Positions 19,255-27,852 of a DNA stretch of 64,000 nucleotides are shown in pieces. The position numbers were made by a program, and so were the translations under genes. Positions within the stretch are counted from its first letter, which is position 1. Each line of letters opens with the position of its first letter. The DNA lies in NCBI GenBank assembly GCA_016722025.1, contig JADKGZ010000017.1, positions 19,167 through 83,166 on the forward strand, written 5' to 3'. The DNA is from Acidimicrobiaceae bacterium (GTDB taxonomy: Bacteria; Actinomycetota; Acidimicrobiia; Acidimicrobiales; Ilumatobacteraceae). The notes below the pieces were generated by a model. The model was not told the DNA's origin and made no database searches. It worked only from the letters and a program-made list of their open reading frames with translations.

Positions 19255-21320
19255 GTGCCTCGCGTCGTCTTCACTCCGTCGGGCCTCGGTGGCGAGGTGC
19301 CCACCGGCACCACGGTGCTGCAAGCGGCGCGCGACTTCGGTGTCGACCTCGACTCGGTGTGCGGCGGTCGCGGCATCTGCGGTCGTTGCCAGATCGCGTT
19401 CGAGCCGGGCCAGTACTCGAAGTGGGCCATCGACTCGTCGGCGACCGCACTGAGCCAGTGGGGCGACACGGAGGACGCGTACGAACAACGACGCGGCATG
19501 AAGCCCGACCGCCGCCTGGGGTGCTGCGCGCAGGTGTGCGCCGACGTCGTGCTCGACGTGCCGCCGGAGAGCCAGGTGCACCGGCCGGTCGTGCGCAAGA
19601 GCCTCGACCTCAGCGATGTGGTGCTCGACCCGGCCATCTCGCTGTCGTACATCGAGTTGCCGCCCAGCGTGTTGGGCGACGCCGAGTCGATGAGCGACCT
19701 CGTCATCGCCGAACTGCTCGCCGAGTTCGGGCGCTCCGTCACCCATCTGTCGCTGGAAGCGCTGCAGGAGGTGCACAAGGCCTTTGCCGGGCAGGATCGT
19801 GCCGCCACCGTGGCCGTCCGCGGCGACACGGTCGTGGCGGTGTGGCCAGGCTACACCGACCGGGTGTTCGGCATCGCTGTCGACATCGGCAGCACCACCA
19901 TCGCCGGTCACCTGTGCGACCTGCTCACCGGTGAGATCCTGTCGTCGGCAGGGCGCATGAACCCGCAGATCCGCTTCGGCGAGGACCTGATGAGCCGCGT
20001 CTCCTACGTGATGATGAACCCCGGCGGCGATCGCAACCTCACTGCTGCCGTGCGGGACGCGCTGAACGAGCTGATCGCCGAGCTCTGCCGCGACGCAGTC
20101 ACGGAGAGCACTGTCAGCCCCGACGACGTGCTGGAGATCGTGCTCGTCGGCAACCCGATCATGCACCACATCGTGGCCGGCATCGACCCCACCCCGCTCG
20201 GCCAGGCCCCGTTCACCTTGGCCACTGCCGAGGCCATGTCGGTGCCCGCGTCGGCATTCGAGCTCGCCGGCCGCCACGCGCAGGTCTACCTGGCACCGTG
20301 CATCGCCGGCCACGTGGGCGCCGACACCGCGGCGGTCATCCTCTCCGAGGGGCCGCACCGCTCCCCCACCATGCAGTTGCTGGTCGACGTCGGCACCAAC
20401 GCCGAGATCGTCGTCGGCAACGCCCAGCGCCAGTTCGCCGCCTCCAGCCCCACGGGCCCGCGTTCGAAGGTGCTCAGCTGAGCTGTGGCCAGCGCGCCAC
20501 CGCAGGTGCGATCGAGCGAGTGCGCATCGACCGCGACACGCTGGAAGCCCGCTTCAAGGTCATCGGCAGCGACCTGTGGAGCGACGACCCCGGCTTCGCC
20601 GCCGACACGGAGCACCTCGAGATCTCGGGCATCTGCGGGTCGGGCATCATCGAGGTGATCGGCGAGATGTACCTCGCCGGCATCATCGACACCGACGGAG
20701 TGGTGCAGGGCCATGGCGCACAGCGCTCACCGCGCATCGTCGAGGACGGCCGCACCTTCAGCTACGTGGTGCACGAGGCTCCCGGTGTGCGACTGGCCAT
20801 CACCCAGAACGACGTGCGCGCCATCCAGCTCGCCAAGGCGGCGCTGCGCGCCGGCATCGACCTGCTCTTCCAGCACGCCGGCGTCGACCAGGACGGGGCC
20901 GACCCTGTGCACGACATCCGGCTGGCCGGAGCGTTCGGCAGCCACATCGACCCGGTCTACGCGCTCGTGCTCGGCCTGGTGCCCGACTGCCCGGTGCAGT
21001 GCGTGCGGTCGGTGGGCAACGCCGCCGGCGCAGGCGCCGTCCGGGCGTTGCTGTCGCTGGCCGCACGCGCCGAGATGGAAGCCGCCGTGCGCAACGTCGT
21101 CAAGGTGGAGACGGCCACGGAGCCCGACTTCCAAGCGCTGTTCGTGGCCGCGATGGCCTTCCCGCACGCCACTGCTCCCACCACTCACCTGGCCACCGTG
21201 GTGGCGCTGCCGGCACGCGTCTCCAGCGCCACTGCTGCCGACCGCGGCGGTCGCCGCCGGCGTCGCGACCAGCCCTCCACCACGTTGTCACCTTCCGAAC
21301 CGACGATCGAGGAACCATGA
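19255..21320 (+). CDS. Ferredoxin/ASKHA reductive activator of corrinoid protein, RACo-like (frameshift near 20460)
   Basis: After repair 688 residues: an N-terminal 2Fe-2S ferredoxin domain with Cys36, Cys42 and Cys45 and a further Cys cluster (90, 91, 95), a middle domain, and a C-terminal ASKHA ATPase (FGIAVDIGSTTIAGHL, LLVDVGTNAEIVVG, LEISGICGSGIIEVIGE). Such proteins reduce accidentally oxidised Co(II) corrinoid to active Co(I) using ATP. The frame breaks at CCCGCG near 20455-20461; one extra G gives the family motif SPTGPAFEGAQLSCG. Both halves are strongly conserved, so a sequence error is likely. The C-terminus is an unusual Arg/Ser/Thr-rich tail. Confidence 0.88.
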
Positions 21321-22918
21321 GCGATGCCACCAGCGTTGAACCCGCTGCCGCCGACGCGACCAGCACTGCGGCCGGCCCTTCCGAAGGAAGCTCCACGGGG
21401 CGCCGCTCGGGCGGTCGCGCCGGGCGCGCGGCCTTGCGTGCCTCGCACGTCGTCGAGCGGGTGCCGTACCTCACGCGCACGCTGAAGCCGTTCGAGATCG
21501 CCAGCGAAGAGACCTTGGCGCTCATCGAGCACACCGCCGACACCGTGCTCGAAGAAGTGGGCATCGAGATCCGCGACTACCCGGAGGCGCTGCCCATCTT
21601 CAAGGCCGGCGGCGCCGAGGTGCACGGCACCCGCGTGCGGTTCCCTCGCGGCATGTGCCGTGAGATCGTCTCCACGCACGCACCGGCCACCTACGTGCAG
21701 CATGCTCGCAACCCGCTGCACGACGTGGTCATCGGTGGCAACAACACGGTGTTCGCTCCCAACTACGGCAGCCCGTTCGTGCACGACCTCGACAACGGCC
21801 GCCGCTATGCAACCCTCGCCGACTTCCAGAACTTCGTGAAGCTGGCGTACATGTCGCCCTGGCTGCACCACAGCGGCGGCACGGTGTGCGAGCCGGTCGA
21901 CGTTCCCGTCAGCAAGCGCCACCTCGACATGGTGTACGCGCACCTGAAGTACAGCGACAAGCCGTTCATGGGTTCGGTCACCGCCGGGTCGCGTGCCGCC
22001 GACAGCGTCGAGCTGGCCCGCATCGGCTTCGGCGGCGACCTCCACGATCGCACGGTGATGACCAGCCTCATCAACGCCAGCTCGCCGCTGGTGTGGGACG
22101 GCACGATGCTCGCCGCCGCGCAGTGCTACGCCGAGCACAACCAGGCGTGCATCATCACGCCGTTCATCCTCGCCGGCGCCATGGCACCCGCCACCAGCGC
22201 CGGCGTGGCGGTGCAAACGCTCGCCGAAGCACTCGCCGGCATGACCTTCACCCAGCTCGTGCGGCCTGGCGCGCCGGTGGTGTTCGGTTCGTTCGCCAGC
22301 AGCATGAGCATGCAAACAGGTGCCCCCACGTTCGGTACCCCCGAGCCGGCGATGGTGCTGTACACGATGGCGGCCCTCGCTCGCCGCCTCGGCGTGCCCT
22401 TCCGCTCCGGCGGCTCGCTCACGGCCTCCAAGCTGCCCGATGCGCAGGCGGCCTACGAGAGCGCCAACACGCTGCAGCCGACGGTGCTGGGTGGCGTCAA
22501 CTTCGTGCTCCACGCGGCCGGGTGGCTGGAGGGTGGCCTGGCCATCGGCTACGAGAAGTTCGTGCTCGACTGCGACCAGCTGGGCATGATGAGCACGTTC
22601 GTGCGCGGCCTCGATGCCAGCGAGAACGGCCTGGCGCTCGATGCGCTGCGCACCAACCCGCCCGGCAACCACTTCCTCGGCACGGCCCACACGTTGGCCA
22701 ACTTCGAGACCGCGTTCTACCGCAGCGACACCGCCGACAACAACAGCTTCGAGCAGTGGAGCGAGGAAGGCGCTCTCGACGCGTCGCAGCGCGCCAACGC
22801 CATCTGGAAGCGCCGCCTGGCGGAGTACGAGGCGCCAGCGCTCGACGAGGCCATCGACGAAGAGCTGCAGGCGTTCGTTCAGCGCCGCAAAGCAGAACTG
22901 CCCGACGAGTTCGCCTGA
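21317..22918 (+). CDS. Trimethylamine methyltransferase (MttB) family protein, non-pyrrolysine type
   Basis: A 533-residue MttB-superfamily protein that overlaps the activator gene by ATGA. The core starts after a low-complexity Ala/Ser/Arg-rich N-terminus of about 45 residues, at YLTRTLKPFEIASEETLALI. There is no in-frame amber codon, so it is not the pyrrolysine-dependent trimethylamine enzyme. Characterised members without pyrrolysine (MtgB, MtpB, MtcB) demethylate glycine betaine, proline betaine or carnitine, passing a methyl to a corrinoid protein. With a betaine importer and dimethylglycine dehydrogenases nearby, glycine betaine is the best guess. The substrate is not proven by sequence. 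Confidence 0.88.
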   Translation: MSDATSVEPAAADATSTAAGPSEGSSTGRRSGGRAGRAALRASHVVERVPYLTRTLKPFEIASEETLALIEHTADTVLEEVGIEIRDYPEALPIFKAGGAEVHGTRVRFPRGMCREIVSTHAPATYVQHARNPLHDVVIGGNNTVFAPNYGSPFVHDLDNGRRYATLADFQNFVKLAYMSPWLHHSGGTVCEPVDVPVSKRHLDMVYAHLKYSDKPFMGSVTAGSRAADSVELARIGFGGDLHDRTVMTSLINASSPLVWDGTMLAAAQCYAEHNQACIITPFILAGAMAPATSAGVAVQTLAEALAGMTFTQLVRPGAPVVFGSFASSMSMQTGAPTFGTPEPAMVLYTMAALARRLGVPFRSGGSLTASKLPDAQAAYESANTLQPTVLGGVNFVLHAAGWLEGGLAIGYEKFVLDCDQLGMMSTFVRGLDASENGLALDALRTNPPGNHFLGTAHTLANFETAFYRSDTADNNSFEQWSEEGALDASQRANAIWKRRLAEYEAPALDEAIDEELQAFVQRRKAELPDEFA

Positions 22919-22963
22919 GCTCGCCACACCCACCCACGCAAGTTCACGAGAAAGACGACAACG

Positions 22964-23800
22964 ATGTCGACGCAGCGCTCCCTCATCGCCGATGCACGGT
23001 ACGAGGTCATCCCGATGAAGAACCTCGAGTCACAGATCGAGTTCATCCCGACCGGGGCATCGGTCTCGGTGACGTGCAGCCCGGCGAAGGGCCAGCAGGC
23101 GACGCTCGACCTCGCTGCTCGCATCGTGGATCTGGGCCACGTGACGGTGCCGCACCTCTCCGCCCGGCTCGCCGAGGACGCAACAGCGGTGAAGCGCCTC
23201 GGTGCGTTCTGCCGCGACCACGGCCTCACCGAGGTGTTCCTGGTTGCCGGCGACGCCCCCGAACCGGTGGGCCCCTACGACGGAGTGGTGTCGTTCCTGC
23301 GCGACTTCCTCGACACCGACCACGGTCTCAGCCGCATCGGCGTCACTGCGTATCCCGACGGCCACGCGCTCATCGAGCAGTCGGTCGTGCACGAAGCGCT
23401 GCATGCGAAGCAGGCGTTGCTGGAGGAAGCCGGCATCCCGGGGTTCGCCAGCACGCAGATGTGCTTCGACCTCACCACCTGGAAGGACTGGGCGGTCGCC
23501 GAGCGCGCGGCCGGCCTGAAGCTGCCGCTGCACATCGGGGTGCCGGGCGTGATCGACAGAACCAAGCTGTTCACCATGGGCATGCGCCTCGGCATCGGCA
23601 ACAGCATGCGCTTCGTGAAGAAGAACGGTGGCGTGCTCGGCCGGCTGTTCAAGCCGGGCGGGTACGACCCCAACAAGCTCATCACGCCGCTCAGCAAGCA
23701 GGCCCAAGAGCTCAACATCGAAGGCCTGCACCTGTTCACGTTCAACAACGTGCAGGCCACCGCTCAGTGGCAGCAGAAGATGCTGGCCAAGCTGAGCTGA
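22964..23800 (+). CDS. Methylenetetrahydrofolate reductase-like protein (MetF family)
   Basis: A 278-residue TIM-barrel protein related to MetF. It shows VSVTCSPAKGQQATLDLAARI near the start, where the catalytic Glu of MetF normally sits in PPK-type context, VTVPHLSARLAED, FLVAGDAP and GVTAYPDGH, then AGIPGFASTQMCFD. In this operon it would oxidise 5-methyl-THF made by the methyltransferase to methylene-THF, or run the reverse reaction. It is shorter at its N-terminus than E. coli MetF. The gene ends the operon, 45 bases after the MttB gene. A GCTGA/TCAGC pair at 23796-23818 is a weak possible terminator. Confidence 0.85.
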   Translation: MSTQRSLIADARYEVIPMKNLESQIEFIPTGASVSVTCSPAKGQQATLDLAARIVDLGHVTVPHLSARLAEDATAVKRLGAFCRDHGLTEVFLVAGDAPEPVGPYDGVVSFLRDFLDTDHGLSRIGVTAYPDGHALIEQSVVHEALHAKQALLEEAGIPGFASTQMCFDLTTWKDWAVAERAAGLKLPLHIGVPGVIDRTKLFTMGMRLGIGNSMRFVKKNGGVLGRLFKPGGYDPNKLITPLSKQAQELNIEGLHLFTFNNVQATAQWQQKMLAKLS

Positions 23801-23813
23801 GCCGTCGTGTGCG

Positions 23814-25112
23814 TCAGCCGGTGTCGGCTCGCCGCCGGTGTCGCCGACGACCCATCGCGATGATGGTCGCCGGTACGAAGAACGCTCGGGCGGGAACCGA
23901 CACCTCACTCCACGGACGCTTGGCGAGCGGCGATCGCCAGGCCAGCATGCGGTACAGGAAGAACACCGCCACTGCCAGGTGCAGCCCGACGAGCGCCCAG
24001 TAGAACCCGCGGGGGCCGAAGGCGATCATGCTGCCCGCTGCCACGAACGGGCCGGCCACGGCGCCCACGCCGTACAAGGTGACCAGCTGCGAGGCCGCCG
24101 CATTCAGGTGCTCGGGCTCGATCCAGTCGTTGGTGTACGCCCCGGCGATCGAGTACAGCGGGTAGCTGAAGCCGCCCAGCACGCAGAACAGCACGAACGC
24201 CATCGTCTTGTTCGGCGAGTCGAGCTCGAGCAGCGCGGCAACGCCGGCAGCACCCATGGCGGCGACGAAGCCCACCGCTCGCCGATCGATGTCGTCACTG
24301 GCCGCGGAGATGGGCCACTGCAGCAGCACCCCACCAAGGCTGGGCAACGCCACGAACAGGCCCACACTGCCCGGGCTGAGCCCGACACGCGTGGCATAGA
24401 CGGCAGCCATGCCGGAGAGCGCTCCGTGCGCAACGCCGACGAGCAGGCACGAGAACACACCCGTCGGTACCACCCGTGCCAGTTCGCGCAGCGAGATGTG
24501 CTCGGCCTCCTCCAAGCTGGGGGCCACCGCCGCCTCCGACAGTGCGACAGGGGCGACGGCCAAGGAGGTGATGATGGCCGCAACTGCGAACCCGGTGACC
24601 GCCCGCGGATCGAAGTTGAACAACAGCACCTGGCCGACGCCGAAGAAGGCGATGGTGACCACGCCGTACACCGCCAAGAGGCGGCCGCGGTTCTCGTTGG
24701 TGGCCAGATCGTTCAACCACGACTCGGCCACCACGTACAAGCCGGCCGTGCACAGACCGGTCACCAACCGCAGCAGCGCCCACGACGGTGCATTCTCGGT
24801 GATGCCGACAGCAACCATCGCCGCCGCCAACAACGACGCCAGCGCGGAGTACACCCGGATGTGACCGACCTTGGTCAGCGCCGTCAGCGTGAGACGCGAG
24901 CCGACGAGGAACCCGACGTAGTAGCTGGCGGCGATCAGGCTGCTGACCGCGGTGGGTAGACCCACCTTCTCCGAGCGAACGCCCAGCAGCGTGCCGAACA
25001 GGCCGCCGGCCAGCATGAGCAAGGCGAGGCCGACGAACAGCCCCCATGTGGCCAAGGCCAAGTCGCGGCGAACCGCTGGGCCGTCGCCACTGCGGAACGA
25101 CGGCTCACTCAT
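23814..25112 (-). CDS. MFS transporter
   Basis: A 432-residue membrane protein with about 12 hydrophobic segments. The first is LATWGLFVGLALLMLAGGLFG and the family loop after TM2 is only partly conserved. The pattern LVTGLCTAGLYVVAESWLND, and later FCVLGGFSYPLYSIAGAYTND, resembles the YcaD/UMF-type MFS branch. The substrate is unknown. It is convergent with the corrinoid operon, ending 13 bases from the MetF gene, and is followed by a lone membrane protein, so it does not belong to the operon. The C-terminal tail is very Arg-rich. Confidence 0.85.
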   Translation of the reverse strand: MSEPSFRSGDGPAVRRDLALATWGLFVGLALLMLAGGLFGTLLGVRSEKVGLPTAVSSLIAASYYVGFLVGSRLTLTALTKVGHIRVYSALASLLAAAMVAVGITENAPSWALLRLVTGLCTAGLYVVAESWLNDLATNENRGRLLAVYGVVTIAFFGVGQVLLFNFDPRAVTGFAVAAIITSLAVAPVALSEAAVAPSLEEAEHISLRELARVVPTGVFSCLLVGVAHGALSGMAAVYATRVGLSPGSVGLFVALPSLGGVLLQWPISAASDDIDRRAVGFVAAMGAAGVAALLELDSPNKTMAFVLFCVLGGFSYPLYSIAGAYTNDWIEPEHLNAAASQLVTLYGVGAVAGPFVAAGSMIAFGPRGFYWALVGLHLAVAVFFLYRMLAWRSPLAKRPWSEVSVPARAFFVPATIIAMGRRRHRRRADTG

Positions 25113-25125
25113 CGAGCATCGAGGC

Positions 25126-26091
25126 TCACACGGCGCGCATGGTCTCGAATACGGCCTGGGTGAACGGCAGCAAGGACTCGGCGGTGCCCAAGCTCTGGGC
25201 GTAGACGGCGACGATCACGTTCTGCTCGGGAATCGCCACCACGATGAGCACCTTCGCGGCGGACCCATCGGGGCTGCAGCCGTCGAGCTTCTCCATCGTG
25301 CCGGTGCCGATGGCCGTGGGATACCCGATGTTGAGCTGGCTACCGGTGCACACCCCTTCATCAGGCTCGAGGAAGGCAAGCACCGACTCGACCGAACTGC
25401 CCGCTTCGGGGCCAACGGCGAGCAGCGAGATGCCGAAGGTGACGTCGTCGTTGTAGAAGCCGTCGAGGCTGTCGGCGCCGGTGACCGACGGCACCGTGAA
25501 GCCGTCCTGGGTGTTGATCGGCGTGGTGTCGATCTCCAGGTCGTCGGGCAGCACGACGGTGAACTTGCCCAGGTCGTCGGCAACCTCGACGACCCCAGAG
25601 GTGTCGGGAACGGTGGTGGCGGGCGGCGGGTCGGTGGGCGGCGGCGCGGTGATCACGAACGTCTCTTCCGGCGCGAGGGTGGTGACCGGCGCGACCGTGA
25701 CGACCGTGGTGTCTTCCGCCACGGGAAGCGTGATCGAGATGGTGCTGTCGCCGGGCGCGGTGGACTTGTCGTCGTCGCCACCGGTGAAGAGCAGCACGCC
25801 GCCGACCACGGCGGCGATGGCGGCGATGCCGCCGACCACGATGAGACCCGTCTTCTTCGGCGGCTCGGGCGGCTGGCCCACCGGTGCGTAGCCCTGCGGC
25901 GGGTAGCCGCCGGGAGGCCCACCCGGGTATGCCTGCGTTGGGGGCATCTGCTGCGTGGGTGGCATCTGCTGCGTGGGCGGAAACTGCGTGGGAGGTGGCG
26001 TGTACATCGGCGGCGCCACCGGCGGGGTGGGCGGGACATGCGGCGGCTGCCCCGGAGGGGGCGGCGGCGGAAGCGACTCGTTGTTTCCCAT
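25126..26091 (-). CDS. Proline-rich single-pass membrane protein
   Basis: A 321-residue protein of unknown function. Residues 1-80 are a Pro/Gln/Tyr-rich cytoplasmic region with PPTQQM repeats, typical of actinobacterial membrane proteins. A single transmembrane helix follows (GLIVVGGIAAIAAVVGGVLL), then a Thr/Pro/Val-rich stalk and an extracytoplasmic globular domain of about 150 residues with three cysteines and strand-rich sequence (GKFTVVLPDDLEI, AKVLIVVAIPEQNVIVAVY). It is probably a surface lipoprotein-like sensor or stress protein. It starts 41 bases from the end of etfA on the same strand. Confidence 0.7.
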   Translation of the reverse strand: MGNNESLPPPPPPGQPPHVPPTPPVAPPMYTPPPTQFPPTQQMPPTQQMPPTQAYPGGPPGGYPPQGYAPVGQPPEPPKKTGLIVVGGIAAIAAVVGGVLLFTGGDDDKSTAPGDSTISITLPVAEDTTVVTVAPVTTLAPEETFVITAPPPTDPPPATTVPDTSGVVEVADDLGKFTVVLPDDLEIDTTPINTQDGFTVPSVTGADSLDGFYNDDVTFGISLLAVGPEAGSSVESVLAFLEPDEGVCTGSQLNIGYPTAIGTGTMEKLDGCSPDGSAAKVLIVVAIPEQNVIVAVYAQSLGTAESLLPFTQAVFETMRAV

Positions 26092-26132
26092 TTGCCGAGC
26101 CTATTACGCGCTCAGCACCAGCGTGGCCATCG

Positions 26133-27086
26133 TCAGCCGCGACGCCGCCGGATCTCGGCGGTGATGGCCGGCACCACCTTGTGGAGATCGCCGATCACCG
26201 CGTAGTCGGCCTTGGCGACCATGTTGGCCTCCGGGTCGGTGTTGATCGCGAGGATCTTCTTCGACGCCATTGCGCCCACCCAGTGCTGGATGGCCCCCGA
26301 GATTCCACAGGCCATGTAGAGATCTGGAGCGATGCGGGTGCCGGTTTGCCCCACCTGGTCGGTGTGGTTGCGCCATCCGTTGTTGGTGACGGCGCGCGAG
26401 CAACCGACGACACCACCGAGCAGGGCGGCCAGCTCCTCCAACGGGGCGAAGGCTTCGGCCGAGCCGACAGCGCGACCGCCGCCCACCACCAGCGGAGCGG
26501 TGGCCAGTGTGACGCCCGCCGCGCGCTCCACGCGCTCGGCGACGATCGTGCGCGCAAGCGCCGGATCGAGGTCGACCGACAATGTGGCTGTGGTGCCCGC
26601 CACCGGGCTCTCCGCTGCCTCGAACGCATGATGCGACACCGTGAGCAGCTTGACGTCGGCCGTGAGCGTGCACGTCTCCAGGAGCGATCCACCCCAGCGC
26701 ACTCGGGTGACATCCCACACGTCCGCCGCGGTCACCGACATCACGTTCGCGACGAACGGCACATCGAGCCGCGCGGCGGCCTGTGCCATCACTTCGTTGC
26801 CGCGATCGGTACCGCAGGCCAGAACAGAACCCGGCAGCAACACGCGCACGGCCTGTGCCACCGATTCGCCCCACGCCTCCGGGCCGTAGTCGGCGAGCAG
26901 ATCATGGTGAACCTGATGCACCACTGCCACCCCGTGGGCAGCGAGCTCGCCGGCCAGCCCATCCGCTGCGACGCCAAGCGTGAGCGCATGCATGACGGGA
27001 TCAATGGTGCGGGCAGCGGCGAAGGCTTCCAGAGATGCCGGGCTGAGTGCGCCACGGTCATGTTCGACAACGACGAGCACAGTCAC
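26133..27086 (-). CDS. etfA: Electron transfer flavoprotein subunit alpha
   Basis: A 317-residue EtfA. The C-terminal FAD-binding domain is clear: VVGGGRAVGS, GCSRAVTNNGWRNH, QVGQTGTRIAPDLYMACGISGAIQH and AINTDPEANMVAKADY. The N-terminus (LVVVEHDRGALSPASLEAF) is the alpha-subunit AMP/alpha-domain. With EtfB it accepts electrons from the flavoprotein dehydrogenase encoded immediately upstream and passes them to the quinone pool through ETF:quinone oxidoreductase. Its GTG start overlaps the etfB stop as GTGA. Confidence 0.95.
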   Translation of the reverse strand: MTVLVVVEHDRGALSPASLEAFAAARTIDPVMHALTLGVAADGLAGELAAHGVAVVHQVHHDLLADYGPEAWGESVAQAVRVLLPGSVLACGTDRGNEVMAQAAARLDVPFVANVMSVTAADVWDVTRVRWGGSLLETCTLTADVKLLTVSHHAFEAAESPVAGTTATLSVDLDPALARTIVAERVERAAGVTLATAPLVVGGGRAVGSAEAFAPLEELAALLGGVVGCSRAVTNNGWRNHTDQVGQTGTRIAPDLYMACGISGAIQHWVGAMASKKILAINTDPEANMVAKADYAVIGDLHKVVPAITAEIRRRRG

Positions 27087-27850
27087 TTGAGGATCCCCAG
27101 TTCTTCCAACAGGTCAACGACAGCGGGTGCGGCCTCTGGGCCGTTGCCGAGCATGACGGTGGCGCTGGCCTGCTCGGCCGACTGAACCAGGCTGACCATC
27201 TGCTGGCCGCCGAGCACACCCTGCGGCACGACCTGACCGACCTCGATCTTCTTCGAACCGAGGCGACCTTTCAGTGTCGGGTAGCGGGGCAGGTTGATGC
27301 CTTCCTTCACACCCAGCACTGCCGGCATCGGCATTGTGTAGACCTCGACACCGGCGTCGCTGTGACGCCGCGCCGTGATCGAGTCGCCGTTGATCTCGAT
27401 GCCCTTGATGCCGTTCACGATCGGACGCGCCAGCGCGTAGGCGACCCGTACCCCGACCTGGAAGTTGCCGGCGTCAGCGCTTTCGTTGCCGAACAGGATC
27501 AGGTCGAAGGGACCATCGGCAGACTCGATGCCCTGGATGGCCGACGTGATGGCGGCAGCAGTTCGTTGAGGGTCCCACTCGGCCGAGTCGATGGGTAGCA
27601 GCACCGCCTTGTTGACACCGATGCTGGCTGCGTAGCGCAGTTGCTCGTCGGCCTCGGCCGGGCCGAGGGTGAGCACGGTGGACTCGCCGCCGTGCTGTTC
27701 GACGAGTTGCACGGCCTCCTCCACTGCGCACTCCTCGTGCGGGCTGGTGGTGAACGCCAGGTACGCGGTGTCGACGGCTTGGCCATCGGCGGTGATGTTG
27801 ATCTTGGCGCCGGGGGCCGGCACGCGCTTGACGCAGACCAGGACCTTCAT
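27083..27850 (-). CDS. etfB: Electron transfer flavoprotein subunit beta
   Basis: A 255-residue EtfB with VLVCVKRVPAPGAKI at the start, SPHEECAVEEAVQL, the ADP/AMP-binding block FDLILFGNESADAGNFQVG and the signature VKEGINLPRYPTLKGRLGSKK. It forms a heterodimer with EtfA. The gene starts two bases after the dehydrogenase stop, so dehydrogenase, etfB and etfA form one transcript, which strongly suggests that this ETF is the acceptor for that dehydrogenase and possibly for the two others near 4-9 kb. Confidence 0.95.
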   Translation of the reverse strand: MKVLVCVKRVPAPGAKINITADGQAVDTAYLAFTTSPHEECAVEEAVQLVEQHGGESTVLTLGPAEADEQLRYAASIGVNKAVLLPIDSAEWDPQRTAAAITSAIQGIESADGPFDLILFGNESADAGNFQVGVRVAYALARPIVNGIKGIEINGDSITARRHSDAGVEVYTMPMPAVLGVKEGINLPRYPTLKGRLGSKKIEVGQVVPQGVLGGQQMVSLVQSAEQASATVMLGNGPEAAPAVVDLLEELGILK

Positions 27851-27852
27851 CG

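Noticed and set aside
21317..22918. Pyrrolysine-dependent trimethylamine methyltransferase
   Set aside because: No in-frame amber codon is present in the MttB-family gene, and no pyl genes are visible in the window.
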